Of a stretch of 19,221 nt of DNA, positions 5,032 through 12,587 are shown piece after piece (positions within the stretch are counted from its first letter, which is position 1; each line of letters opens with the position of its first letter). The stretch covers positions 1 through 19,221 of the forward strand of contig JAFGCE010000078.1 of the NCBI GenBank assembly GCA_016932755.1. Reading direction: 5' to 3'. The translations under genes and the position numbers were made by a program. The notes beneath the pieces are model-generated. The model saw nothing but the letters and a program-made list of their open reading frames with translations. It searched no databases and was not told the DNA's origin. This DNA is from Candidatus Woesearchaeota archaeon. GTDB taxonomy: Archaea > Nanobdellota > Nanobdellia > Woesearchaeales > JAGWAF01.

Positions 5032-7893
5032 TTACTCTATCTCTTTCAGCCTTTTGAATACAAAATCCTGAAGCTCTTTAGGCCACTGCTTTTTTATGCT
5101 TTTTTCGTACCTGTGCAGAGCCTTGACAACATCGGGCCTTATCTGGCTGTCTCCGTCAATAAGCTTCACTATTTCTTCCTTTGCATACATCGGAACCTTA
5201 TTTAGGTTCCATGCCATTATCTTAAGCTCCTCTTCTTTTGTCTTCTTCTTTTCAATCTTTTCCTCAGACTGCTTTCTGAACTCTTCATAGTAATCAAAAT
5301 CTGCTGCCGGTTTTTCTTTTGCCTTTCCTTTCTGCAGGCTTATTTTTGCCATCACAAGCTGGTGCATTCTTTTCAGAAATTCTATCTTGTCATCCATTTT
5401 CATAACATCCATATAGCCCTGGAGAGCAGTGTTGAATGCAAATGGGCTTGGTATTTTTGTGCTTATTTCAACAATCTTTATTTTTCCGTCTTCAATTTCC
5501 TTCAGAACTTCCTTTGTGTGCTCAATATCCATCAGGTCTTCCAGAACTTCCCTCCTTGCCTCCTTCAGGATTGTGAAATCAAGGGAGATCCTTTTCAATG
5601 CAGTCATCAGAATCATAGAGCTTACCTGCTGTCTTCCTACCCTCTTCTGCCTGCCCATGTAATTCCTTAAAATCATCAGCGCCCTTGTTGCGCAGTGCCT
5701 GAATCTTCTCTTGAAAACCTCGCTGTTTTCAATAGCCAGGTTGAGGACCATACCCAGCTTCTCTGACTTGAGAAGGCTAAAAGCCTTCATCACATTCAGC
5801 TTCCCGCCAGTCCCTATGTAAAATCCGTTGTCATTAATGCCTACTTCCACATTCTTGTGCTCTGTCCTTGAAATTGCAAATGCCAATGCCCTGCTCAGGC
5901 AGTCATTCACCCTTCTACCGAACATTGAATGGAAAATAACCTTGTTTTCATTTTCCGTCACATAATGCTCAACAAGAATCAGCCTGTCAGTGCCGAATTT
6001 TTTCACATAATCATACTGCTCTGAAAAATATTCATAGACTGCGTTTGCTGCATTGTCATCCACATAAAGGTATTCGTTGATGAACTTGATTATCTCTTCC
6101 TTTTTCTTTTTTGAGTTGAACTGCTCAAGCATAAGCCTCCTGAACCTGCCTATGTTCCTTGCAAGGTCATAGCTCAAAGGAAGCATTTCGCTTGACCAAG
6201 ACGGCACTGTTGGGGGGCGGTTGACAGATGCATTGACCTGGCAAACCTGGCCTCTTGAAAATTTGAATTCATAAACTTCCCCTCCAAGCAGGAATATGTC
6301 GCCCGGCTTTAGTTTTTCAAGGAAAGCCTCGTCAATCTTGCCGACAACCTGTGTTCCGACCTTGACTGTCACAAAGCTTTCGTCAGGGATTGTGCCTATG
6401 TTTGTCATGTAGATTACCCTGCCCATCTTCCCTTTTCTTCCAATCTTTCCCTCTTTTCTCCAGATTTTTGCATATATGTGCCTGCTTTCCAGCGAGGCGA
6501 ACTTTCCGGAGAGATAGTCAAGTAACTCATTGTAGTCTGCAAAGCTTAAATCCCTGTAGCAGTAGCTTTTCCTTATAAGATTGTAAAGCTCTTTTTCGTC
6601 CCACACCTGCTCCAATGCCATTCCGTCTATCTGCTGCGCCAGAACATCAAGGCAGTTTGAGGGAATATGAATCCTGTCAATCTTTTTTTCCATCGCAGAC
6701 TTCAGCAGAACAGAGCACTCAACCAAATCATCCCTGTCAAGGACAATTATCCTTCCTTTTGTGACATCCTTCAGCCTGTGCCCTGACCTTCCAATCCTCT
6801 GCAGCGCCCTTGCTACTGACTTCGGGCTTCCAAGGCAGATAACCAAATCAATGTATCCTATGTCAATCCCAAGCTCAAGGGAAGTGCTGCAAACAACTGC
6901 CTTCAGCTTGCCTTTTCTCAGGCTGTCCTCTATCTGGTGTCTGTGCTCTTTTGACAGCGAGCCGTGGTGAGCTCCGATGTTTTCTGTATAATCCTTTGGG
7001 AACTTTTCCTTCAGAAAATGGACTACCCTTTCTGTCGCAGCCCTTGTGTTTGTAAAAATCAGCGTTGTCTTGTGGTTCTGGATTAGGTTGTGTATCAGCC
7101 TGTACATCTCATGGTGCATTACCTCATGTGTTGATTCCATCATCCTTGGCACAGGGCTCATAACCTTCAGGTCAAGCTGTTTGATAAACTGGACATCAAC
7201 AATCTTGCAGTCTCTTTTTGAGCCTGCCAGGAATCCTGCAATCTCATCTAACGGTGCTACTGTGGCTGACAACCCTATTCGTGTCATGTGGGAAGCAAGG
7301 TTTGACAGCCTTTCCATGCTTAATGAGAGATGGACTCCTCTCTTGTTTTCTGCCAAAGCGTGAATCTCATCAATAATGCACCATTCAACATCTTTCAGAT
7401 GCTCTATGAATTTGATTGAAGACAAAAGGATAGCTAATGATTCTGGGGTTGTAATTAAGATATGCGGCGGAGTTTTCAGCATCTTTGCCTTTTCTTTCTG
7501 CTCTGTATCCCCTGTCCTTACTGCAACCCTTATCCCAATCTTTTTTCCTGCAATCTCCTCCATTTGCTTCAAAGGCTCCTGCAGGTTAACCCTTATGTCC
7601 TCGTTAAGCGCTTTGAGCGGTGAAACATAAACACAGTAAATTTTGTCCTTTAGTATTCCCTTCTCGCTTGAGTCAACAAGTTCGTTTAGTATTGACAGGA
7701 ATCCTGTCAGTGTTTTTGTTGCTCCTGTCGGAGCTGAAACAAGTATGTTGTTTCTTGAGTGAATTTCGTTTACTGCAAATAGCTGTGGCAGCGATAAGGA
7801 TTTGAACCTAGAAAAGAACCATTTCTCAACCACAGGGTTGAGCAGTTTTCTTACTGTTTCCGGCTTTTCAGGATTTTCTTTTCTTTTTATCAT
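5032..7893 (-). CDS. lhr: Lhr-family superfamily 2 DEAD/H helicase
   Basis: A 953-residue helicase (numbering from ATG 7893). Walker A is APTGATKT (54-61), DEIH 175-178, SAT 209-211, the TLIFTNTR motif near 278-285, and motif VI QRIGRSGHR (365-373) with the SLELGIDIGYID motif V before it. The long C-terminal half is that of the Lhr family (winged helix and Lhr-specific domains), ATP-dependent 3'-5' translocases acting on RNA:DNA and branched DNA in repair. The length fits archaeal aLhr2-type proteins. Walker A has T where the second glycine of GxGKT is usual. A TTG at 7914 would extend the protein by 7 residues; I prefer ATG 7893 because a CTATATT box (7913-7920) lies about 24 nt upstream. 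Confidence 0.9.
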   Translation of the reverse strand: MIKRKENPEKPETVRKLLNPVVEKWFFSRFKSLSLPQLFAVNEIHSRNNILVSAPTGATKTLTGFLSILNELVDSSEKGILKDKIYCVYVSPLKALNEDIRVNLQEPLKQMEEIAGKKIGIRVAVRTGDTEQKEKAKMLKTPPHILITTPESLAILLSSIKFIEHLKDVEWCIIDEIHALAENKRGVHLSLSMERLSNLASHMTRIGLSATVAPLDEIAGFLAGSKRDCKIVDVQFIKQLDLKVMSPVPRMMESTHEVMHHEMYRLIHNLIQNHKTTLIFTNTRAATERVVHFLKEKFPKDYTENIGAHHGSLSKEHRHQIEDSLRKGKLKAVVCSTSLELGIDIGYIDLVICLGSPKSVARALQRIGRSGHRLKDVTKGRIIVLDRDDLVECSVLLKSAMEKKIDRIHIPSNCLDVLAQQIDGMALEQVWDEKELYNLIRKSYCYRDLSFADYNELLDYLSGKFASLESRHIYAKIWRKEGKIGRKGKMGRVIYMTNIGTIPDESFVTVKVGTQVVGKIDEAFLEKLKPGDIFLLGGEVYEFKFSRGQVCQVNASVNRPPTVPSWSSEMLPLSYDLARNIGRFRRLMLEQFNSKKKKEEIIKFINEYLYVDDNAANAVYEYFSEQYDYVKKFGTDRLILVEHYVTENENKVIFHSMFGRRVNDCLSRALAFAISRTEHKNVEVGINDNGFYIGTGGKLNVMKAFSLLKSEKLGMVLNLAIENSEVFKRRFRHCATRALMILRNYMGRQKRVGRQQVSSMILMTALKRISLDFTILKEARREVLEDLMDIEHTKEVLKEIEDGKIKIVEISTKIPSPFAFNTALQGYMDVMKMDDKIEFLKRMHQLVMAKISLQKGKAKEKPAADFDYYEEFRKQSEEKIEKKKTKEEELKIMAWNLNKVPMYAKEEIVKLIDGDSQIRPDVVKALHRYEKSIKKQWPKELQDFVFKRLKEIE

Positions 7894-7912
7894 TTTCAGT
7901 TTATTTATTTTC

Positions 7913-7920
7913 AATATAGA
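7913..7920 (-). promoter_or_regulatory. Possible TATA box of the helicase gene
   Basis: On the minus strand this reads TCTATATT, about 24 nt from ATG 7893, consistent with a leaderless start. A second candidate, TTTTTAAA at 7966-7973, would give a leader of about 50 nt. The sequence does not decide between them, and no Shine-Dalgarno site is seen before either start. Confidence 0.35.
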
Positions 7921-8012
7921 AAATAATTAACGTTCTTATTTGCGCTCTATAGTAAAGTGAGATGGTTTAAAAAGTTGGCGGTTTATCTCCAGAGAAAAGA
8001 ATTCTTTTAGTT

Positions 8013-9245
8013 TTATTTTGGATTAACATTGAATTCAACACCCGCGTCTTCCCCTGCTTTCACCAATCTTCCTATCTGTTCAGAGTTGTATGGAATTCCG
8101 TTGGACAGCCTGTCAGCCATGAATTCGTGTTCCTTTTGTCCAGGGAGCTTGACTCCATCGCCTCCTGATGTGATAGTACGCTCCACTGCTATTCTCAGGT
8201 TACGCTTAATAACATCTATTGGCTCATAGTGGTCTATGCAATAAGCCTCTACGGTCTGGGAAACCCTTCCTTCTGCGCTTTGGTTTCCGCTGGGAATTGG
8301 ATTTGGATTCCCGCCGCCGGTGATATTATCCATCTCAATCATCATGTTCAGGATAAATCCTTTATACCCAAAAGTTGTTCCCCCAAGAGGGGCTATCCAG
8401 TAGTTACTCTTAAAATATCCATTAAATGATAAAGGATATCTAACTTCCCTTCCTTCTTTATCAAGCACGTATTGTTCAGGCAAAGCAGCCAGTTCTATAC
8501 CCAGATTTTCTTTCAATTGCTTGTTTATTTGGCTGTATTTGCCTTTTCCAAGTGCAGCCTCTCCCTGGATTTGTTCCAAATCAGAAACATAATCAATACC
8601 GCATTCATGTTTCAATCTCATTAATTTAGCGAAATTATCTTTCGCAACTTTGATAGCAGGACTTACTGCTCTTTGAGTAGAAGCCATATCTAAAGTAAGA
8701 ATCTCTCCTTCACAAGGTATTGACCACGCAATTGGATTTGTACCGAATCTCTTTTGCACTCCGTCATAAATACCGGATTCAATAAACGGCTTAGTCCAGA
8801 CAGGGGAGGTGCAAGTGACTCTGCCAGCCAGATTGTGATTTGCTATTTTTTCAGAATAATATCCTGCTATGCCAAAATGAGAGGAGTTAAAGATGTATGC
8901 TTTAGCATAACCAGTCTCCTTTGCTTTCTCAATAACCAAGTCGCATGCAGCATCTGCTGCAACATGGCCAAGACTTCCTTTTGCGTCTATATTGAAAATT
9001 GTTGTATATTTTTGAGGCAAAACTTCAAATTTTTCTAATGTCACGCCCCCTTCTTTCTTTTTGTCTAAAATATCATCCAAACTACTGCCTCCTGCAATAC
9101 CATGAGAAGATACCCCCCTTAAATCAGCTTCAACAAGGATTTTAGCAGCAGTTAAAGCATCTCGGAGGCTGTATCCTGCTTTCATCAAAACATCCTTTCC
9201 GAAGTTTATTATTTCATTTGCATCATATCTTGCGTCATTTTTCAT
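8013..9245 (-). CDS. Malate/L-lactate dehydrogenase-like 2-oxoacid oxidoreductase (Ldh_2 family), long variant
   Basis: A 410-residue member of the Ldh_2/MDH family (COG2055), NAD(P)-dependent 2-hydroxyacid dehydrogenases that include malate and sulfolactate dehydrogenases. RGVSSHG (catalytic H48), SSHFGIAGYY (121-130), FGTNP (167-171), TLDMAS and PLGGTTFGYKGF (about 286-297) are in family order, and the tail YNSEQIGRL is typical. The stretch between TLDMAS and PLGG is about 100 residues, clearly longer than the usual 55-60. Substrate is undetermined. ATG 9245 is preferred over GTG 9254 because AGGTGG (9251-9256) sits 5 nt upstream as a Shine-Dalgarno site. It is divergent from a TrmB-family regulator. 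Confidence 0.8.
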   Translation of the reverse strand: MKNDARYDANEIINFGKDVLMKAGYSLRDALTAAKILVEADLRGVSSHGIAGGSSLDDILDKKKEGGVTLEKFEVLPQKYTTIFNIDAKGSLGHVAADAACDLVIEKAKETGYAKAYIFNSSHFGIAGYYSEKIANHNLAGRVTCTSPVWTKPFIESGIYDGVQKRFGTNPIAWSIPCEGEILTLDMASTQRAVSPAIKVAKDNFAKLMRLKHECGIDYVSDLEQIQGEAALGKGKYSQINKQLKENLGIELAALPEQYVLDKEGREVRYPLSFNGYFKSNYWIAPLGGTTFGYKGFILNMMIEMDNITGGGNPNPIPSGNQSAEGRVSQTVEAYCIDHYEPIDVIKRNLRIAVERTITSGGDGVKLPGQKEHEFMADRLSNGIPYNSEQIGRLVKAGEDAGVEFNVNPK

Positions 9246-9277
9246 TTTGACCACCTATCAAAAAGTAAGCAATTGTT

Positions 9278-9286
9278 AAATATAAA
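9278..9286 (-). promoter_or_regulatory. TATA box of the dehydrogenase gene, flanked by an inverted repeat
   Basis: TTTATATTT on the minus strand predicts transcription from about 9256, just in front of the Shine-Dalgarno site. The box is framed by ATTGTT (9272-9277) and AACAAT (9285-9290), a 6-bp inverted repeat with a 7-bp spacer that a repressor could use to cover the box. Confidence 0.5.
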
Positions 9287-9297
9287 CAATATTAGTA

Positions 9298-9311
9298 GTA
9301 GTAATTACTAC
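9298..9311. promoter_or_regulatory. 14-bp palindrome between divergent promoters, candidate operator
   Basis: GTAGTAATTACTAC is a perfect palindrome located between the dehydrogenase TATA box (9278-9286) and the regulator TATA box (9326-9333). A protein bound there would sit upstream of both core promoters. The neighbouring TrmB-family gene is the natural candidate for the binder (inference). Confidence 0.5.
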
Positions 9312-9325
9312 CTTTTTCAGAAAGA

Positions 9326-9333
9326 TTTAAATA
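9326..9333 (+). promoter_or_regulatory. TATA box of the TrmB-family gene
   Basis: TTTAAATA is centred about 26 nt before ATG 9356, the spacing of a leaderless archaeal transcript, and no Shine-Dalgarno site lies between. Confidence 0.55.
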
Positions 9334-9355
9334 TCCCCGAATATCAACACCGATT

Positions 9356-10081
9356 ATGGAAGAAATACTGCAGGAAATAGGGCTGTCAAAAAACGAGGCA
9401 AAAATATACCTCAAACTGTCCGAAATAGGTCTTTCTTCTGCTTACAAGGTAGCAAAGGAATCAGGCTTGTTCAAGGCCAACACCTACGAAGCGCTGAAAA
9501 AGCTGGTTGAAAAAGGCATTGTCTCAAGGAAAAGTATTGACAAAAAAGTGTTCTATGAAGCAGCAGACCCAAGTTTCCTGATTAATATACTCGACACTAA
9601 AAAAGAAAAACTAAATGAAATCATGCCTTCACTCCGGTTAATCCAAAAAAGCGCAAAAGGCGAAAGTGTCTTCAGCACATACAAAGGAGAAGAAGCAAGC
9701 ATGAACGTCTTATACCATTTTCTTGAATTTAACGAGCCTATTTATGTATATGGTGTCCCGAAAACAGCCCTTGAATTCCTAAAAAAACACAGGCTTGACA
9801 GGTTCCACAGGGACAGGATAAAAAAGAAAATAAAAATGTACCATATCTATAATTTTGAAGCAAGTGAAAGGGTAAAAACACTCAAAAAAATGCCATATAC
9901 CCTAATAAGAACACTGCCCCATCTTTTTGACTCAAATGTTTCTACAAACATCTGCGGAGATGAAGTATTTTTCACAATATTCACCCCCCCTTTGAAAACT
10001 ATCTTGATTAAAGATAAAGACATGGCTGAAGCTTATAAAAACTATTTCAATATTCTGTGGAAAAACGCAAAAAAAGTTTAA
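9356..10081 (+). CDS. TrmB-family transcriptional regulator
   Basis: The 241-residue product starts with a TrmB-type winged helix (about 1-72): LQEIGLSKNEAKIYLKLSE, then recognition-helix region KESGLFKANTYEALKKLVEKG and wing RKSIDKKVFYEA. A short linker helix (75-100) leads to a C-terminal domain with YKGEEASMNVLYHFL and IYVYGV, the fold of TrmB-like effector domains related to phospholipase D. TrmB proteins sense sugars or metabolites and bind palindromic operators near promoters. It is divergent from the dehydrogenase with a 14-bp palindrome between them, so autoregulation and control of that enzyme are the simplest guess. The ligand is unknown. Its stop overlaps the convergent M50 protease stop by 4 bases. 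Confidence 0.8.
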   Translation: MEEILQEIGLSKNEAKIYLKLSEIGLSSAYKVAKESGLFKANTYEALKKLVEKGIVSRKSIDKKVFYEAADPSFLINILDTKKEKLNEIMPSLRLIQKSAKGESVFSTYKGEEASMNVLYHFLEFNEPIYVYGVPKTALEFLKKHRLDRFHRDRIKKKIKMYHIYNFEASERVKTLKKMPYTLIRTLPHLFDSNVSTNICGDEVFFTIFTPPLKTILIKDKDMAEAYKNYFNILWKNAKKV

Positions 10082-10683
10082 CTGTGCACTACCAAACTGC
10101 TGAGGAAAAGCATTGCAAACGCCCCAATAACCAGCACTCCGTATGCAACCTTGTTCCATGCAAGGACTTTCCTGCCGTCAAATCCCATGAAAGGAATAAG
10201 GTTAAACAATGCAAGCCAGCTGTTGATTAGGACGCCGTAAGCTGCAATTATCTGGACAAAAGAAACTGCAAATATGGAGCCTATTGCAAAGAACAACAAA
10301 GCCACAGCAAGGTTTGCAACAATCCCCGCAGCGCTTACTTTTCCGTAATTTTCTTTTGAAATATGCCCTCTTATGAAAACCCCTCCAGGAGCTGCAAGGA
10401 TAAAGCCAAAAAATGAGAACATGATTGCAAGCATCAGCATCTGGTCAAAGCTCCTGAATTCAGCCCAGCATCCGTATTTCTGCGCCAAAACCTTGTGGCT
10501 CATCTCATGCGCAACAAATCCGACTCCTACTGTCAGGCCAGCCACTAAAAATAAAAACAGGAAGTTTGCGTCAAGGCTTAATCCGCTGAACCCTCCTCCA
10601 AGAGCTATTGCAAATGCAAATGAAAGCGCAGCCCATGCTTTCAGAAGGTCTCTTTTCTCTAGGAGGGATAATTTAAGCCTCAT
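10078..10683 (-). CDS. M50-family membrane zinc metalloprotease (site-2 protease-like)
   Basis: A 201-residue, strongly hydrophobic protein with about six membrane segments. HEMSH (59-63) supplies two zinc ligands and the catalytic glutamate, and NLIPFMGFDG (161-170) is the second motif, with D169 as third ligand. The order matches the M50 (S2P/SpoIVFB) core, and there is no PDZ or CBS domain, so this is a minimal form. Such proteases cut transmembrane segments in regulated proteolysis; the substrate is unknown. ATG 10683 is 27 nt from the ATTTAAAT box at 10707-10714, so it is probably leaderless. Confidence 0.8.
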   Translation of the reverse strand: MRLKLSLLEKRDLLKAWAALSFAFAIALGGGFSGLSLDANFLFLFLVAGLTVGVGFVAHEMSHKVLAQKYGCWAEFRSFDQMLMLAIMFSFFGFILAAPGGVFIRGHISKENYGKVSAAGIVANLAVALLFFAIGSIFAVSFVQIIAAYGVLINSWLALFNLIPFMGFDGRKVLAWNKVAYGVLVIGAFAMLFLSSLVVHS

Positions 10684-10706
10684 GAGTTTAATTTTGATTG
10701 TTTTTT

Positions 10707-10714
10707 ATTTAAAT
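10707..10714 (-). promoter_or_regulatory. TATA box of the M50 protease gene
   Basis: ATTTAAAT is centred about 27 nt from ATG 10683 with no Shine-Dalgarno site between. The divergent microgene has its own box at 10726-10734. Confidence 0.5.
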
Positions 10715-10725
10715 TTACCTAAAAG

Positions 10726-10734
10726 CTTATAAAT
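10726..10734 (+). promoter_or_regulatory. TATA box of the zinc-ribbon microgene
   Basis: CTTATAAAT predicts transcription from about 10756, leaving a leader of about 6 nt before GTG 10762. Confidence 0.5.
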
Positions 10735-10761
10735 CCGCCCAAAAAAGATAGAATCAAGTGA

Positions 10762-10884
10762 GTGGAGTTGATAGAAATAGTGTATACAGTTAAACGAGGC
10801 TGCCCTGTATGCAGAGGCGACCTGAAAGGCAACAGGAAATACAAGTTCTACTGCAAGAAATGCAATCTGCTTTTTGATTTATAG
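10762..10884 (+). CDS. Small zinc-ribbon protein (40 aa)
   Basis: A frame ending at TAG 10882-10884 encodes a basic 40-residue protein with two CxxC pairs, GCPVC and YCKKCN, 14 residues apart, in a KYKFYCKKCNLLFDL context typical of a nucleic-acid-binding zinc ribbon. The start is uncertain: GTG 10762, TTG 10768 and GTG 10780 are all in frame. I chose 10762 because of its distance from the TATA box. Its last 6 bases overlap the end of the convergent dnaJ gene. Confidence 0.65.
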   Translation: MELIEIVYTVKRGCPVCRGDLKGNRKYKFYCKKCNLLFDL

Positions 10885-11973
10885 CCCAAAAAACCCTTTT
10901 TTCTTTTTCCTTGCCTCTTTGTCAAACTCCTTCAAAATCTCTTTTTGCTTCTTTGTGAGGCTTTCAGGGACTTTTACTGTAACAATCACGTTCTGGTTTC
11001 CATGCCCGTATCCATGAACATCAGGTATGCCTTTTCCTTTCATCCTGAAAACAGTGCCTGGCTGTGTTCCTGATGGAATTCTCAGCTTGGATTTTCCTTT
11101 CAGTGTAGGAACCTCTATTTCTGTCCCGAGTGCTGCTTCAGCAAATGTGATTGGGTATTCCAAATAAATGTCATTTCCTCTTCTTTTGAAAATCTTGTGA
11201 GGGTTTACATGAATAAGGACATACAAGTCTCCTGCAGGCCCTCCTCTTTCGCCTGCCTCGCCTTCCCCTGAAACCCGTAATCTTGTTCCTTCCTCAACAC
11301 CTGCAGGAATCTCAATCTCCAGCTTCCTGTCTTTTTTCACTCTTCCGATTCCGTCGCAGTATTCGCAGCTGTCTTTCACAACTTCGCCTGTTCCTCCGCA
11401 GGTCCTGCATGTCCTTGTTGTTGAGAATATGCCAAAAGGTGTTCTTGATGTCTGCTTTAAAACTCCTGAGCCTTTGCATTCAGGGCATTCCTTCAGGTCA
11501 GTCCCGCCCATTCCGCTGCATTTTGGACAAGACTCATGCCTGGGTATTATTACTGTCTTTTTTGCTCCTGAAGCAGCCTCTTCAAGAGTCACTTCAAGGT
11601 CAAACCTGAGATTGTCCCCTCTTGTCTGGCTTGACCTTCTCCTGCCTCCGAATCCTCCAAAACTTCCTCCGAAGAACTGGTCAAATATGTCCCCAAAATC
11701 AAACCCGAAATTTGCAAAGTCAGCAAAGTCAAACCCCCCTCCCCCCATGTTTGAGAAGTCTGCTGTTCCAAACTGGTCATACTTCTGCCTTTTCTTGTCA
11801 TCCCCCAAAACAGCAGCTGCCTCATTTATTTCCTTGAATTTTTCAGCAGCATCGGGGGATTTGTTAAGGTCCGGGTGGTATTTTTTTGCTAATTTTTTGT
11901 AAGCTCTTTTAATCTCTTCTTTTGAAGCGTCCCTGCTTACTCCCAAAGTCTCATAATAATCTTTTTTTGTCAT
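10879..11973 (-). CDS. dnaJ: Chaperone DnaJ (Hsp40), full length
   Basis: A 364-residue type I J protein: J domain with HPD at 33-35, Gly/Phe-rich region (about 75-112, with FGGSFGGFGG), and four zinc-finger repeats CPKCSGMG (149-156), CPECKGSG (163-170), CRTCGGTG (189-196) and CEYCDGIG (203-210), followed by two client-binding beta domains. It delivers unfolded clients to DnaK and triggers its ATPase. It is the last gene of the long operon. Its ATG overlaps the HAD stop (ATGA), and GAGGAG lies 5 nt upstream as a Shine-Dalgarno site. The gene is intact. Its end overlaps the convergent zinc-ribbon microgene by 6 bases. Confidence 0.95.
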   Translation of the reverse strand: MTKKDYYETLGVSRDASKEEIKRAYKKLAKKYHPDLNKSPDAAEKFKEINEAAAVLGDDKKRQKYDQFGTADFSNMGGGGFDFADFANFGFDFGDIFDQFFGGSFGGFGGRRRSSQTRGDNLRFDLEVTLEEAASGAKKTVIIPRHESCPKCSGMGGTDLKECPECKGSGVLKQTSRTPFGIFSTTRTCRTCGGTGEVVKDSCEYCDGIGRVKKDRKLEIEIPAGVEEGTRLRVSGEGEAGERGGPAGDLYVLIHVNPHKIFKRRGNDIYLEYPITFAEAALGTEIEVPTLKGKSKLRIPSGTQPGTVFRMKGKGIPDVHGYGHGNQNVIVTVKVPESLTKKQKEILKEFDKEARKKKKGFFGL

Positions 11974-12587
11974 GCCAGCTCCTCAATTATCCTGCCTGTT
12001 TTTTCAGCGATAAAGTCAGGATTTGCCTTTTCCAAAAGTTTTTTGCTGTGAAAACCCCATGTCACTGCCATTGTTTTTATCCCTGATTTTTTGGCTTCCT
12101 TTATGTCTCCGACAGTATCTGTTATAAAAACAGCTTCTGGCTTGGAAGCCTTGGTCTGTTTAAGAAGGTTTTGGATTTTCTTCTTTTTGTTTTCTCCCTC
12201 TTCTGTGCCGAGGATATAGTGGAAATTCTGGAGAATGCCTGCTTTTTTCAGGTTTTTCCTCATAACATCATCATAATTTGACGAGATAACTGCCAGTGTG
12301 TGTGTTTTTGAAAGCTTTTTTGCAGCTGATTTTACGCCGGAATGCACATGAAGCTGCTTTTTTTCAAGCACTTTTTCTGCGTATTCCTTTATTTCCTCCA
12401 AAGTTTTTCTTGAAACCCCTCTTTTCAGCATTGATTCATAGAAATTTGACTTGTAAATATCAATGAATTCTTTTTCATCTATTTCTTTTTTCAGGAATTT
12501 CCTGCAGCAGTCCCTGATAAGGCTGAATGCTATCTTTTTTGTGTCAAACAACACTCCATCATAGTCAAATATCAGCAGTTTAATCAT
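11970..12587 (-). CDS. HAD-superfamily phosphatase, phosphoglycolate phosphatase-like
   Basis: A 205-residue HAD hydrolase with complete catalytic motifs: DYDGV (nucleophile D8, acid D10), the motif II serine in ISSN (101-104), a lysine cluster near 134-137 for motif III, and TDTVGD (156-161) for motif IV. A helical cap of type C1 lies between motifs I and II (about 16-80). The closest known functional type is phosphoglycolate phosphatase/beta-phosphoglucomutase-like, but the substrate cannot be read. It overlaps its neighbours on both sides by ATGA junctions, and GAGGAAAT precedes its ATG. Confidence 0.8.
   Translation of the reverse strand: MIKLLIFDYDGVLFDTKKIAFSLIRDCCRKFLKKEIDEKEFIDIYKSNFYESMLKRGVSRKTLEEIKEYAEKVLEKKQLHVHSGVKSAAKKLSKTHTLAVISSNYDDVMRKNLKKAGILQNFHYILGTEEGENKKKKIQNLLKQTKASKPEAVFITDTVGDIKEAKKSGIKTMAVTWGFHSKKLLEKANPDFIAEKTGRIIEELA

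Noticed and set aside
5362..7805. Many plus-strand frames of 60-105 codons across the helicase gene
   Set aside because: All are shadows of the helicase; its motifs fix the coding strand, and none has a start signal.
7995..8008. Palindrome AAAAGAATTCTTTT downstream of the dehydrogenase gene
   Set aside because: With no loop it cannot form a good hairpin, and AT-rich palindromes of this length are expected by chance. It might be a weak terminator but I cannot support it.
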